NCBI GenBank assembly: GCA_013433145.1
Contig: CM024169.1
Location: 7,577,001 to 7,641,000, forward strand
Direction of reading: 5' to 3'
Origin: Ascaris suum
Taxonomy: Eukaryota; Nematoda; Chromadorea; Rhabditida; Ascarididae
Length of the DNA: 64,000 nt
In this document: piece after piece, positions 48,101 through 63,654 of the stretch
How positions within the stretch are numbered: the first letter of the stretch is position 1
Layout: each line of letters starts with the position of its first letter
Position numbers and translations under genes: made by a program
The notes under the pieces: generated by a model
What the model saw: the letters and a program-made list of their open reading frames with translations, nothing else
Told to the model about the DNA's origin: nothing
The model's database searches: none

Positions 48101-51100
48101 TGAAGATTTTAATTCAGTAAGTTCCAGCAGAGATTGAAGAAATAAAGAAATCACTTTCTTGTGCTGAAATATGAAATTTATGCGTCGTAGCAGTCGTTGT
48201 TAACAACGATGCCAGTCGTCTGCGTATTTTTATAGTCATGGATTTATATCCACGAATAGAAGACCGCAAAATGTTGTATAGTATGGAATGGGTGAAATTA
48301 TTTTTTTTGAGACAGTCCAATGTTTCAGAGTTTTATCGATCGGCAAAGAAAGTTTCACTCTATACGTGTTGGCTTATTCTACTCTGGAAAAAAGCGGCTT
48401 TCATTCTTCGTGAGGCGAAAGAAGTCGCTTGTGCATAAAAGCCAAGAAAAGGGGAGTTAATGAGAAACTGACCATTTGCATAAGGCATGAGGTCTTCAGT
48501 GAGCGAAACACAGCTGTACGCTTGATCCTCCCATGCTGCCACCTGGGGACGTTTCTTCGTGCCGCCTTGGCCACCTCTTATGATTTCAAAAAGCCGTGAA
48601 TATTGATCTGTACCATTGCCGAGAAAATCGAGATTGTTCTGAAAGAGGAATTCAATCAATGATACTTTTAATATTGCAGTAGCAGTGATTGATATCGAAG
48701 TTGCTCTAACAAAAAGTCAACGTGGATCGAGTGTCTCTCGTGCAATAAGGGTGTGTGCACCATCCTCTCAATTCTACTCCTAACGAGATTGATGTGCAAT
48801 CCTGCATTGCCAAACCTTTATGAAGGACCTTCTTATTGCAACCTGCCATCGCAAAAGACGCTAAAATATAATTTCAAATCACTGAGTAAACCTAAGAGTG
48901 AATCCTGAATCGATGGACTGATCTATAAACTTTATCGCTTTTACCTTTAAATGCTTCTCATAGTGCTTTCTTCTGCAAAATTCCACTCAAAACAACAATT
49001 CTATGTTTATGTTGTCTCTGAACGTGAGGTGACGCTTGGTTTATACCAGCAAAGATGAAGGGAAACTTTCGTAATGCACATTTTTCCGATATGAAAAAGT
49101 GGGTATTATATTTTCAAAGAATACTCATTTCATTCATTCTCAGTTTATCAAATAAAAAGTAGCAACTGTTCACCTGTAAGAATCTCATCATTACGAAGTT
49201 CACAAGTGTTCGCTTTGAGTACTGCTTTCCAGCAAGAATTGTATTCAAAGTGCCAAAGTAAGAAGGTTGCTGAATGATGTATTTGTCGTTCGATGGGGTC
49301 CCCTGAAATGAACGCGTTGGCCAGCATCATGGAAAAGTACACATACCTTTCAATGAGTTAATGAAAACCTCCTTTGATCAATGGAGATATTCTCTCCACA
49401 GTTGTTTTACGCTTCCCTTCCTCCATCTCAGTCCGCCTGCCTCATTCGTCTTGTAGTGCTCATGTCGACAAAGAGCGGCCGGTGTGAGTGAAATCTGGAG
49501 ACTGACCACGCTGTGACAGCCAACGAAATCTTTCCCCCAGTTTGCTTTTGGTGAACGGATACTGGCAAGAAGATAAGAAGAAAAACTGGGAGTGAAAATA
49601 ATGGGAAATGCACACCACTGTAAACAATTTGGCGGAAATGTATTTGCGAATGGATATTTAGCGTGCTTGAACGATGAAACACCAAATTCATCAATAAAAT
49701 ATATTCCATATCAGATGTATGAAAGTTATCACCTACATTCTGCTTACATTGTCGCTTATGAAAGGAATCCAGCTGGTCACGGTTGATTTCATATATTTGT
49801 CAAACCAATCACAGACAAATGAACGATCACATTAAATTTCAGTTCGATTTTCATAGATTCTTTTAGACAGATTTGAGAGAATAAACGCTCGTGTTTTTCA
49901 ATCTTTGTTGGATTGTCTATCAGTGAATGTACCTTCACCTGCAACCAAACACTGAATCCAAAACTATAATATGTAACCTTCAAATGTCGAGCGTTATTGG
50001 ATGAAGCGGGCCATTATCCAAAACTTTAGCGATTTCGAAATATTTGAGTGTGTATTCTTGACTGCTACGCGTGTCGAAGATATTCGACCGTTGCATTTTA
50101 ATTTGGAACGCGGAGTAAAGTGCTTTTAATTTTCGATTCCTCAACTAACGGCTCTCAAGTTTTAAAGCGATTCCTCCCTCCCGCGCACCCCCCTATCGGC
50201 CTCTTTTAAGGCTGCGCTGAAAAAACTGAAGAGTAATGTAATTTTGTTCAGCGTACAAGTTGTGAGAGAGGAACATATTCGTTCGGTGGAACAACAAACT
50301 CTCATAAAATAAGTCGCTTGAAGCCCAATGAATAGATAAGAGCGAATGTAACGGTAATGCAAAAGCTTAGTACCAGTGGTGAATATTTTGGGGACCTTGC
50401 TTAATACTTATCGAGCGTGTATGCTTCTATGACCTAGTCAGTGAATTAATTCAATCACGTTGCTTATGTTGTCGAGGAAGCAACTCAGTGACCGCTTTTA
50501 ATCAGCAATTTTTATGTTCACCTAACGATTGTAAACTGATTAAAGAATATTAAACAATGAGTTCTTCAACTCTAAACCTGTTCGATAATGGCTCCTAAAT
50601 ACGCATCCCATCCGATAGAAGGATACGCGGTGCGCAGCTCTGCTAGCGTATACGGATTGTACTGTTGCTCGAAGTTGCGTAGCAGATCACTCGGCACTGA
50701 GGCCAATGCCAACGAAAGCTCGAGGTCTGTGGCCTCCGTCGCCTCCTTCACTTCTCACATAACAAAATTATTTGAAATGTGCTCACAACGATATTATTTA
50801 AAAAGCGCGGTTAATACAAAATTCCTTTAACAATTCGCAACAATAGAAAAGGACGTTAAATGTTTTTCTCCTTTTTTCGTGTATTTCAGCGTTGTGACTT
50901 TGAAATATACGAGAAAATGTACATATACGAGAAAAGCAGTCAGAGAAGCAGAAATAACGCTTTCCCCGATGTCGTAAGAAACGTCAAAAATAAGTTGTCT
51001 CCATGATAGTGGTATTTCTCAGTGATCGATTAGGTATGTGGAGGTAACCGGAGACCCTGCAAATACAAGGTGGGAGAAGAAGGTGGTGGGGAACATCCTT

Positions 51101-54100
51101 AGGAGAGGAAGCGGGTTGTTACAGCAAAAATGCCATATACCATTTGCTGAAGTTCTACATTATACACTGTTCATGGAAAGTAACGTTCCAGTTTCCGCAT
51201 CTCATTCCTTTAATTTCTCAAACATCAGATCCCAGGCTTCTAGCAGTCGAAAAATCCAGATTTCTGGACCTTAACCACGGAACTCGAGTTCTTTTGAATT
51301 CCAAGGTTAGAGTTCAAATTCACTCCAGGAACGTCCTAAGTTACAGATTGAGTGAAATATATCCAAAATTCCTCAATAATATTCAAGAAGTCAAAATGTT
51401 ATGCGAAGCCGCCTAGTGTCGAGCCGCGATGGAATAGTGGAGCAATAACTGCTGCCTCGGCGGGCTACGCACGTTGAGGATGCTCAGTATTTTTCAAAGT
51501 CGGAATTCATTATCACCCAACTAAGCAGACAACACTTTTGTGTTGCCTGTAATTTCATCACATGCTTGCGTATGCTCGTTTTGCATCACTGCGTTGGTTG
51601 ATGGCTGCACGAGACTGTTCTATTGCTTTCAGTGGCTCAATTCAACCGGATGCTCGCGGCATTCGCCCGAAGAGCGTGCTTTTCAGCTACTTATGGTTGG
51701 CCTATTCAACGATGTGATAATGTTTCAGAGTGCACATTATTATTATAGAATACGGCCACCATGAGCCTCTTTGCTCACAGTTTCATAAAAGACTATTCTT
51801 CAATGAAGTAACACCACAGAAGTTTTGGCTCGGAGAAGTCTTGGATTCTCTATAGGGTTCATTTTCGTCGAGAAATACCCACATACCTTCATTGCAGATG
51901 CAACAGAATAGAGGCTTGCTGAAAGTACTGAAAGTAGTTCAGCGGAATACCTGAACAATGGTTTCATCGGGAACAGTAGATTGAATATCGGCTTTGAATT
52001 GTCGTAGAGTATCAATCAGTGAGTCCAAATAAGTATCAAGGTAGTCAATGAAGTGCGGCTTCACGTAATAATCTCGAGCCATCATCAGCGGCAACTAAAT
52101 CCTTGCAGAAATGAAATGAATCATCAAAAATTCTAAGATTTTCAGCGGTCCAGTAGCAGTAAAATATAATAAACGTCATTTGGAGAGAACGCCTAATGAA
52201 ATAATTGATAATTAGAACCCAGATTTAATTTAACGATAAGAAGTGCTTCTAAATCAATGTCTCTCTTTAAGTTATTCTCAAATACGGTTTGGAAGTGAGC
52301 AGTTAAATCATACACCATAGCACAGTAAAGAATACGAACATAAAAATGGGCGCTAAGACGCCTTTCCTTGTGTACAATAAAAAGAACGCTTCCAATCTAG
52401 CTTTCATGAACAAAGAGCAGTTCTTCCACATGAAACCGTGGTCTACTTATACAAATCAGCTTTAAAGTTTTGGAAACAACACACTGTTCAAAGAAGGATG
52501 GAAACAAACGATATGTGGAATAGCAATCAACTTGAAAAGATGGCTGAATAGTCGAAGCTAGTCGATTATATAGCCAATGTCGGGAAGTGTTGATCGTTTT
52601 GTATTGATGAAAGTTTGAGGTACTTAAAGAAGAAGTTTGGAACACTAATGCGATGCATGCTTTACGCTCACTTGTATTAAAGCACTGCTATCGAAAATGG
52701 ATGGGCTTCTAGATCGATTTAGATTTCGGGTGGAAAAGATACCCACCGTAGTCCTCCGAAAGGAAGGATGGTCTGGCGCATAAATGTATTGCAAGCTTGT
52801 ATTGGATATAATACTAGCCGAGTGATTGCCGTAAATGAATCCAACAAAGAACTACTGTCATTGTCAGTTATGACGCAACGTGTGATGCTCTCAGAAGCCC
52901 TTAACTGGTGACCGCAACATTGAGAGCAACTTATCTTACCGACTGATGATTTCCGACGCTGGATTTAAGTGTGTTCCTATGGTCCTTCAGATGAATGGTG
53001 CATCTTCTCGATATTCCACTCCTCTAGGTTTCTTGGAGGTCACTACAAAAATTGTTGCGAACAGACATACAAGTACATGCAGACAGACACATCGAGTCAG
53101 TGCGCTTTGAACTGCAGTGCGCATTGCAAGAAATAAGCGGAAAACGGGCAGTAGTCTTACCTGGTCAATGAATAGGGCATTCCTGCTGATGTTCTTGTAG
53201 TCAACTGAAACATAAGACTGCAAGAGCGACGCCATGCCGTAATGCAGCTCTAAGGTACCGATACCTTTCCAGAAATCCGCATCCGTGAGACCTGCTTCGC
53301 TCCAGTTTTGATCGAGCATAGGAAAACCATTGAAACTGCAAAAATTATACATGCACACTAACTGAGCTAATATCCTGTAAGAATCAGCTGGTCGAATCTT
53401 TTAGGCATCCCATTATATTTTACGTCGAGCCGCAGATGATCGAGCCATCTACTGGTGTCATTTAATTCACCGTTACGCAGCTGTTTGGGGGCTAAAAAAG
53501 CTGCCGATCCGCTTCAACGGTTGGAATTTTGCAGAGTGCCCTTCAAACAAATTGTTGAGTGGTGATGTGTCCTTCGATCTCAAAGTCAGGAGCATCAGTA
53601 TTCATACATTATTTATTAATTGTTGCTGGAGCTTGACAGTATTTGTGCCCTCATAATAAATGTACGACCAACTTTTGTTTCAAGCTGAATAGGTTTATTA
53701 GTGGTGCTATGCACCTCGTCAATGGCGCACAATCTATGAATTTTGGCTGCACCCCTCATAGAGGACTGCAGCTAAAATTACGTGATCTATGTCGATATAA
53801 ATGGAAACAATTCACTTTCCCCATCAGAGGCATACATGTCTTCCATCATCGCTGCAAATGGAAGCCAGTTAAGGGCACACAAAACATCACTACCTCAGCG
53901 CTTTTAATAGAGTAAGTGTACTTCATGTCCAAAGTTTTGATGTCATTACATCATATTCGGCATGATGCTCCTTGTTTCTTGAAAAAGAAACTTTCACATT
54001 ATACGTGTCATTTTACATTATATCTGTCATGCTGTCGAGCCGTACTTCCCGTTCTCGAAGAATATGAGTAGACGCGGGGCGACCCAACTAACAATGATTA

Positions 54101-57100
54101 TATCGCCAATGGCTCACTGATTCCGTCACATCTTTCATCGACGATGGTGACGAGGTGTTCAAAATGTGCGCAACGATTTCGTGCCTTTTGCTGTGTGCAA
54201 CCTTTGTGCACATTGTATTTCGCATTTACTCTTTCTAGAAACTCGTCTTGCGTTTTTTTTTACTTCCTCCTTCCACAGACACCCAGCGTTTTGGTTACTC
54301 TCATAACTGAATTTCGGTTGCTTATGTACTCAAAAAGAATGGACGTTGTTTCGCCCTTTCCAGCCGATAGTTATGAAGTAATTTTCATAGTTCAGAAGTT
54401 ATTTGCATTTCTCTTGCTGCCTAGGAATGCTGCAAAGGATCTTACGTTGAAACCATCGCCTGATAAACTCGTGCCGATCTCCCTGCACTAGGTAATGTCA
54501 TGCATGACGTAAAAACCTGAAACTGCTGATTAATCTCAGCAACGAAAAGTACCATTGAAGAAAAGAATCGCAAAAAACTGTGAAAGGAAAAACAATTTTT
54601 GCTCGTTTAAACCAAATGAGCTGTTTTGATTTAGCTTGTATACTGAAAAGATATTCAGTGCAATGTGACCTCGTGCTATCTAAACGAGGACTATGTTCAG
54701 CTACATATTATGTTTGGTCGAAGCTCTGTTAAAGTATTTCTTGAGTTAGGAGGACCTTCTTCATTAAAGGGCCTCCGGAAAGTGGATCTTTATTCGAAAT
54801 TGCGAACGACACAACATTTTCGTGAATAAAACATCTCCTTCAGCTGTGAAAAAATAAGGGACATGAGTAATTTTTCAATGAAATATCGAATGCTTTCCGT
54901 GGAATGTTAACGGGACTATTTGCTGAGGAGATATTTACAAGGTGAAATAAGCAACTTTTTCTAACTGTTGCCTGTGCATCATTCTTCTGAAATATTTCTG
55001 CGTTATTACGCAGCGCGTTTCGCTTCAGCGATGAAAGGGAATTCTGAGCCTAACCTAATAAATGGAAAAGTGTACCTCATAGAAGCTGGTCAATATGCGC
55101 TCTTCATCCAGCTTACCTAATCAACCAATTGCGCGAGTTTCTAGGAGAAAAATAAATTCAAAAAAGTACATACAGAGTAATGCTAGCAAGTTTCAGTTGA
55201 TCTGATGGTTCCTTAAAATCTTCTTTAAAATTCCAGCTTCAAGGTCCGACCAGCGTAAAACGAAAATCCCGTCGGTGAAAAATGCGTGTAAATTTTTTGG
55301 CACATTCAAATGTGTTTAATATTTTCCCACGTCCATGAACCAACATGAAACACGATATGGAGCATTGAAGCCCTCGTGCTATTGCTTCGCGACTTGAATC
55401 TGCCAGAGCAGTGAAATAGACTCAGATAAGTATTTACAAATAGAGAGGATGTTGCCGGAATGCGCTCCTGTGAGGCAGATTTGCATAAATGGCTGATAAG
55501 AGACGAAATATGGCATCCTGATATTTATAAAAGTCATCGTGCCGTGTGAGTAATCGGTGTACTGCTGACGTTGTTTTAGGGTAGAAGAATGAATATTGAT
55601 TGACTTGATGTTTGCACATTATCGTCTACTGTTATATACTCAGAGAAGCAAACGTTACTGGAAAGAGGAGGTGCTGCTGATAAGGAATGCATAGTGTTGG
55701 ATGAGAATGTTGCGCGTAGAATCATTCTGATGCAACAATTGGTTTTTTTTTTTCAAAAATTTGACGGGTTTTATTTCAAACGGATTCCTCAAATGAGGTT
55801 TCATGAACTGTTAGTGGATGTGCGGAAATTTATCCAAATCGCTGAAACATTTCTGAAACATTTTTTCCAAGCAAGTCACGCCGTCTATATCTCTTTCAAA
55901 TACACATTCAGATCAGTACGATCATGTGTGGAACAGATTAATTTAACTTTACATTGCTATATTCATATACTGCAGATGTGCGTGTGAACATCGCGTTTAC
56001 GACGATTTTAGACACCAATTCATGTGCAAAGCTGCAAAGTGCTAACATTACAGCTGAAAATAAAAGAACTCGCATGTGCCAATTTTCGCGATGTGCTGAT
56101 GTCCCACGCCGGTTTTGGCATGCACATTCGTGCAGGTAGAATCATGCAGGCATGAGTCCTAATGAAGTTCAGTTAATGAACGCTTGGAGATCGGCAAATG
56201 ACCGTTGAGTTGACACTGTACGCCTTGTTTCATACCGAAAAAGGTAAAGAAAGTACTTAGAAAGCTTGGAAAACAAAAATGGGGTGATTGCCCTAGCAGA
56301 CTGCAGTAAACAGAGCCGCATTGGCGAGTCCCATGAGCGGGTTTTTGCATCTGTCTCGCATGGGATTTTTCCTTTCACATGGCAACTTTATTGGTCGGTC
56401 GTTGGTCACTTCAGCATTTGTTTATTCCAATCTTGCTCGAGCCGCTTACCTTCTGGAGAATCTTTTCTGTATTCGATAAGAGATTGTCGCTCGTATTGAG
56501 CGCAAGGGCAATTGCATTGTTGACTTGACGTTGTGTATCGCTATATGTTCCAATGCGATTTGTTCCGGAAGGTAATGGATTGGCGTTCAAATACTTATTG
56601 CACGTAAACATATAGAAGTCCTCGCATGGATCGAAATTGAAATCTAGTCCTTTTAGAAGGAATTCCGCTGCCTCCTGGAAAAAAAAAACCAATTTGGATA
56701 TCACTGCGTACCCATAAATACAACATGGATGTAAACTTCCTAATTATGGTCTCTCTAAACTTATGTAAACTTTCACGTGAATAACGATGTAGGACTCTCC
56801 TTCTTTCACTGCGTAATCAATTCAGTCGCAATTTAATTGGTAATGCCTAGTTAAGGAACCGCAAAATCGCAGTGTTCCTAATAAGTTTTACGAAGTTTCA
56901 TGACTTCCCTCCAAACTATACGATATCCACTTCTCAGCGGGTTTAAAAGCATATTTTCCAGGATAAACTCGTTTCCATTATTTTCAAAAGCTCCAGCCTA
57001 GAGCAATGGCGGAACCATAAGTATTCTCTAAAAAGAACTCCGATGTTAATATAGTGCATCAAACTGCGCTTACCGCATACAAAAATCAACGATACATTAG

Positions 57101-58255
57101 CAGTATAACAGTAGCCCCAATCAGTCGTTCAGTGGCGCTCTTCATTCACATATCTCACTCACAATGTGGACCTTGAGACCCTACTTTTACCAGTACACTT
57201 CTTACGAATGCTGCTGTAAGATCTGCTGCAATATGTTATGCTTAAAAGATTTATTCTCCAACTACAGCAAGTAGACAGCATCGTAGAGGAGCTGCCATTA
57301 CTGTGCTTTCACGTGCCCACCAGACTATAAAAGTTCATCATTTACAAGAAGACGATAAAACATACGAGAAACATATTACGCTTAAGTTGATAACGTTGAT
57401 CTTATAAAGCGTCCACGAAATATTCTTTTTGTTCGACATGACCGAATGAAAATGGATACTCGATCGATCACGGAGTGTTTACATGCCTTTTAGAGCCTTG
57501 TAAGCATCTCTAAGCTTTTTCGAAATTGATAACCAATTTGAGATTGTTGAGGAGATTTTTGTATCCATTGAAGTCCCAAATTCCAACTTCCTTCGTTGTC
57601 AAGTTGAGGAAAAAACAAATAGACAAACGCATAAGTGTGCTCATGCACAACATTTGAAAATTCATAAGAACTATCAAATAAAATAAGCGAGTTCCGAAAC
57701 CTTGAATCCAGTTGAATTGGAAACGGTAGGCTGTGGAGTAGGTGCAAAGGTTGGACGGGATGTTGTCTCGACGGATAGTTCTTGCTTTTCATTCTCCTTG
57801 CTCAGTATAAGAATGTTGAGTACAAGGCTAGCTATTCCAAGTGCGACCGCCAAAATCACGAACGCTAAACAAAAATCGCTCACCAGACGAGTATTCAGCA
57901 GGTTTTTCGTCTACTGCATTAGATTTCTACGTGGGCGACAATGTTTGCAAACGTTGTATTTAAGTGAGATCTTTCATGGTTCAAACAGTCTAGTCAAACT
58001 AGTCAAAAGTGCATTCAATTATTAATTTCAGGCTTGTCATAACTACTGAATATTTTCGTTAACGTAATAAGAGCCGTCGAAAGAGGCCGAAAATTTAGAA
58101 ATGAAGTGTGTACAATGAGAAGAAAATATTTAATATTTTTGAGAGCAAAAGCCTTAATTTCTAGAAAACGATATATTTGAGTGGATGACTTCAGGACGGG
58201 CAAACAACTTCTTACCGAGGACAACCTTGGGAATCGGGCCAGTTGCATCCGCCAT
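42149..58255 (-). CDS. M13 family (neprilysin-like) zinc metallopeptidase, one-base frameshift near the 3' end
   Basis: Type II membrane ectopeptidase that trims peptides outside the cell. Exons 5' to 3': 58255-58216, 57864-57701, 56674-56450, 53335-53161, 52094-51951, 50745-50578, 49302-49174, 48638-48473, 47432-47277, 46989-46800, 45941-45840, 45025-44943, 44670-44464, 42996-42828, 42298-42149 (about 755 codons, normal length). The start [10 protein letters not shown] is followed by one membrane segment ([20 protein letters not shown]) and a Thr/Pro/Ser stalk. Landmarks: [37 protein letters not shown] substrate-binding motif; [12 protein letters not shown] zinc site; GENIADIGG with the third zinc ligand; TYGYTWC; and a C-terminal CQVW followed by TGQ. 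Every joined pair is in phase except a one-base loss in the penultimate exon and a short exon between the third and fourth listed here that I could not find. Nematodes have many such genes, acting in neuropeptide turnover and other roles. Confidence 0.92.
42919..42922 (-). other. Frameshift site in the M13 peptidase penultimate exon
   Basis: Minus strand reads CTGCCGGTCTGGAGCAGTTT. The family motif LPGL would need CTGCCGGGTCTGGAG, so one G is missing. Before it the frame gives [10 protein letters not shown]; after it the next frame gives [19 protein letters not shown]. Without correction the protein ends about 20 residues later and loses its last roughly 80 residues. Confidence 0.85.
53336..56449 (-). 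other. M13 gene intron(s); a short exon is expected here but not located
   Basis: The preceding exon ends in phase 0 and the following one starts with the third base of a codon, so an exon of length 3n+2 must lie between. Family members carry a Y-x-x-C segment there. A stretch at 54999-54952 on the minus strand ([16 protein letters not shown] after TTTCAG) is the nearest resemblance, but its phase is wrong. Other frames (55619-55434, 54237-54100) show nothing conclusive. Confidence 0.4.
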
Positions 58256-60197
<1,942 letters not shown>

Positions 60198-62384
60198 CTA
60201 TTCTTTTAATAAACCTACTAATGAATCAACTGAGTAGTTAAAAACGGATGCGATCATGCAAAATAACTTTTCATTTGTCTTGTTCACTAGTGAACAACGT
60301 CGCAGATATATTCTTGAAATGTGTTGCACATCTGCAACAAAGCAACTACAGAAATGTTACAGGGAAGCTCGTAAAAGACCATTTTGCACTTTTTTGTATT
60401 CTGTTCGCCCAGATCAAACTTTCATAGGTCACCGACAAGTAACAGGACGTATAGACCAAGAGGTTCATATTTTAGCTGTTCCGATTGCCGTTATAAATTA
60501 AGCAAAAAAGTTTTTTTTTGCAACGTTGCTGTTAACATAAGGCTTATCATTCATGCACAGTGACGAACCACAGTGCAAAAGTCGCAATCGAATAGTCAAC
60601 GGAAGGCGAGGTGATAAGCGCTTTTTTCAATAACAGCACATCGGTGACGATTAAGAAGAAGTAAAGCAGGGTGAGCGCCTAATAAGCGACCCAATGCCAG
60701 CTTGCTTCCTATCTGTGTAACGCCGATGATGAAAATAGCGCGTCTTTTATTCGAGGAAGAAACGGTAATCGACAAAGAGCGTCACGAAATCCAACAAAAG
60801 TTGGTTACGTTAGGTTCCCTGTGATTGTGAGTCATAAATGAGCAAAATTTTCAAGACCGCCATCTAATTTTCCTGGACCCCGCCTCTGATCGATAGTACA
60901 GAGGGGAAATTTGTAGGGATTTTTGGGAAGGGGAAGAGGGACAATGGGTTCAACTCCGACGAATCTCCGGACAGAACATTAGTAAATCTTTCATACTTCA
61001 TCTCTCGTTGACCCTCCCCCTTCCACTTATCTCCTTCCCTCTCATGACTCTTTTGGAGTCACGTGTGAGCACTGAAACACGCAGTTAAGCGCAAATAATG
61101 CAATTTTCGATGGAATCAAGCCATTCAATGAAATTTGGCAACTGTAGTTTAGGGCTTCTTAGGTTGAAACTATCCAGCGCAAAAAAAAAACACACGTACT
61201 TGCATATGCACATGGAAGACGTAAGGCGCTCTGCAGATTCATCATTTCTGCGAGCTTCCTCTTCACCATTGTTCGTAGGCCATGCCAAAAATCTCCTGTA
61301 AGTTGCTGCTAAGATCTTGCCTTCCGTTCGACCCCAACGAGAGTTCACGCATTAAAATTTGACGGCGAGTGTTCCAAGCCTATTCATACATATTCGAGCA
61401 CCTTATACTGTGCATGTATCACACGTCTTATTTCATTTTCTTCTCATTGTCATCACAAAATCGTTTATTCCCCTGAACATTCACAATTGTAAGGCTCAAT
61501 TTTTTCTAGCATTTCATATCCATTCTCATGTTTGTTTGCAGAATGCATTTATGTTCACTGTCAGTAAAAAATTGGGAATTTTATCCAGATGCATTTTGCA
61601 CCTTTTTACAGTGGAAAGAGACTTTTCCTGCTCCTTTTTGGTCGTGATAGGTTCCTTTGTTTTCAAACTTCAGTACTGTTCCACCGAATTATACGATTCA
61701 TAACTTCATTAATATCCGCAAACGTGCGTGTTCTTCAATCGCCTATACAACCTTGCGATTTGCATCCAAACACTTTATTCGGCAGCACACCTCGCATAGA
61801 TGTTGTGCGACCATTTCAGTTTCAGTCAACTTTATGCTTACATAATCCCTCTCAAATATCATCCGCTATATTGTTCTTTCTTTTTTAATACAAACAAGCA
61901 AGATGCAAGAACACATTCAATAAAGGAACACATTCTGCAGGAAGGTGAAGCTTCTCCTGGTATGCACCTGCTAAACGATTACTGAATCTTGTCCAAAAGA
62001 AAAGCAACGTGTTAGGAGAGATAAAACGAGCCTGTAGATGGCATACATACAATCCAGGGAAAACGTTAAGCAGGTAATAAGACATTCCCGCTGTTAAAGT
62101 CAGGGGATCTTCTTTCCACCGCTTTAGAGCGGGAAATACTGGACGGGGATTTCATAGCAAGCAGATTTTAGTTGGCAAAAATTTGGTAAAAATAGCACAG
62201 TCATTCCTCTTAAAACCTTCAAAAGATGAGATGGCTAAAATGCAAATATATGAGCATCGGTTTCTTCTAGTCATCTTCCCTTCCCTCTCCTCCTACCCCT
62301 CACAAAAATCGTTGATACGTCACATTTACAGAGAATTTAAATATTACACCTAGGAAAACATCGACGAAAGCACACAGAATGTTT
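60198..62384. other. Intergenic DNA
   Basis: A plus-strand frame at 60256-60501 (81 codons, ending LAVPIAVIN) is the only mildly coding-looking stretch. It contains TSEQRRRYILEMCCTS and YREARKRPFCTFLYSVRPDQ but matches nothing I know. The remainder is C/T-rich and featureless. Confidence 0.35.
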
Positions 62385-63654
62385 TCAACAATCAAATTGT
62401 GGATTCCCATTGTAAGGTCCAGCCGGTAAACTCGTTTTATCCAAGTCATCGAAATACGAGTCCAGGAGCACTTCCACTGCAGATATACGCTTTGCTGGGT
62501 TATACGCCAGCATTCTCTTTAAAAAAACTCCATTAAAATCATCACTGCCGTCCGTAAAAACAAAACAAAATCGATTATTCCTGTGATGAGTGTATAGGCG
62601 TTTATGTGTTTAATGAGATTTCAACACTAATTTTTCAGTGAATTGTCTTCTGCTCAACTCGTTCAACTTTTAATGATGTGAAGTCGATATGAAACAAAAT
62701 GTTTCGAAAATCGCTTCTTCTATTGTAATATCTTTGAAGTGATGGCTTCTCCAATGAAACTTTCTCCTCCCATACTACTATAACAGAAAGGACATTCGCC
62801 ACTTGCTTCCTCACGCAACACTCTTGGAGAGAAAGGGAGTGCCTCTTCATGCAGTTTAGAAGTTCTATATACCTACTATATCATATTGAAATTCATTGTT
62901 ACTTTGCTTCTTTTACCGAATATGTTTAAAAGTGCAATTTGAGATTAATTTTTTCTTCAAGGGAGAAAAAAATATAAGCTTTTCCAAATATAAAGAATTC
63001 AAAAATTCCAAGTCTCGGAACAGAAATTGATAACCGCGGGCAATTAATTTATCATGTGGTCTCGGATACTTTTTTCACAGTGTTCACGACATATCAAGAA
63101 CACTTCCTGATCTTAAACATCGGATTTTGATATTTTGTTCAAATGACTGCATAGGAACTGGAGCTAAATGGCTGTCAATCGTGCTGTCAGCTTCACACGA
63201 CTCTGATGTCTTAAAGTACAATGTCCTTTTATCTTTTCTTGTAAACTTTTCTTCGCGGTGTTTTTATTCACCTATCGACTAAGTTTCAAAATGTAAGTCG
63301 TGAGGAGGGTCACAGCACTAACCTAAACACAGAACTCCTCCTAAATACTTGATTTCCCCTGGTTGTATTGGAAGGGTTGTTCAGCTTTCCCTGGCAAGAA
63401 CTGTTCGTGCTAAAATTCCATTTTCGAAGTATAAGAGACCTATAAAGCTTATAAAACCCTAACTCTCAAGACAAGGGAATATATGACAAAGATTGGAATA
63501 GGCAACAACCCGGAGAAGATCGACTGCTTTATGGCTCATATATCCATCCAAGGTTGAAACCAACGTGTCCACTCTCCAAGTCGGGAACGCTGGATTATAA
63601 TCGGGCAGTTGTGATACTCCTTCCCAAGTTTTCTCAGTCGGCGTTGTCATTATC
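62385..63654 (-). CDS. Cyclin-dependent kinase (CDK1/2-like), last two exons, 5' part outside the window
   Basis: Serine/threonine kinase of the cell cycle, active with a cyclin partner. Exon 63654-63510 (after TTCAG) encodes the C-lobe stretch [20 protein letters not shown], then [20 protein letters not shown] and KAVDLLR, equivalent to 'GTPTEETWPGV..LPDYKP.FPKW' of CDKs. The last exon, 62516-62385, starts after TTTAAAG and encodes [20 protein letters not shown], giving [15 protein letters not shown] across the junction, the invariant CDK end of the kinase domain with its Arg. It finishes with a 20-odd-residue tail ([20 protein letters not shown], then FDC) and TGA at 62385-62387. The ATP site, PSTAIRE helix and activation loop must lie upstream of 64000; none was visible in 63655-64000. 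CDK1 versus CDK2 cannot be decided from this part. Confidence 0.88.

Noticed and set aside
53400..53510. Minus-strand coding-like stretch ([20 protein letters not shown])
   Set aside because: It resembles a LINE RT tail only weakly, is short, and lacks other LINE blocks.
55434..55619. 61-codon minus-strand frame proposed as the missing M13 exon
   Set aside because: It has no cysteine or other expected residues and no suitable donor phase.
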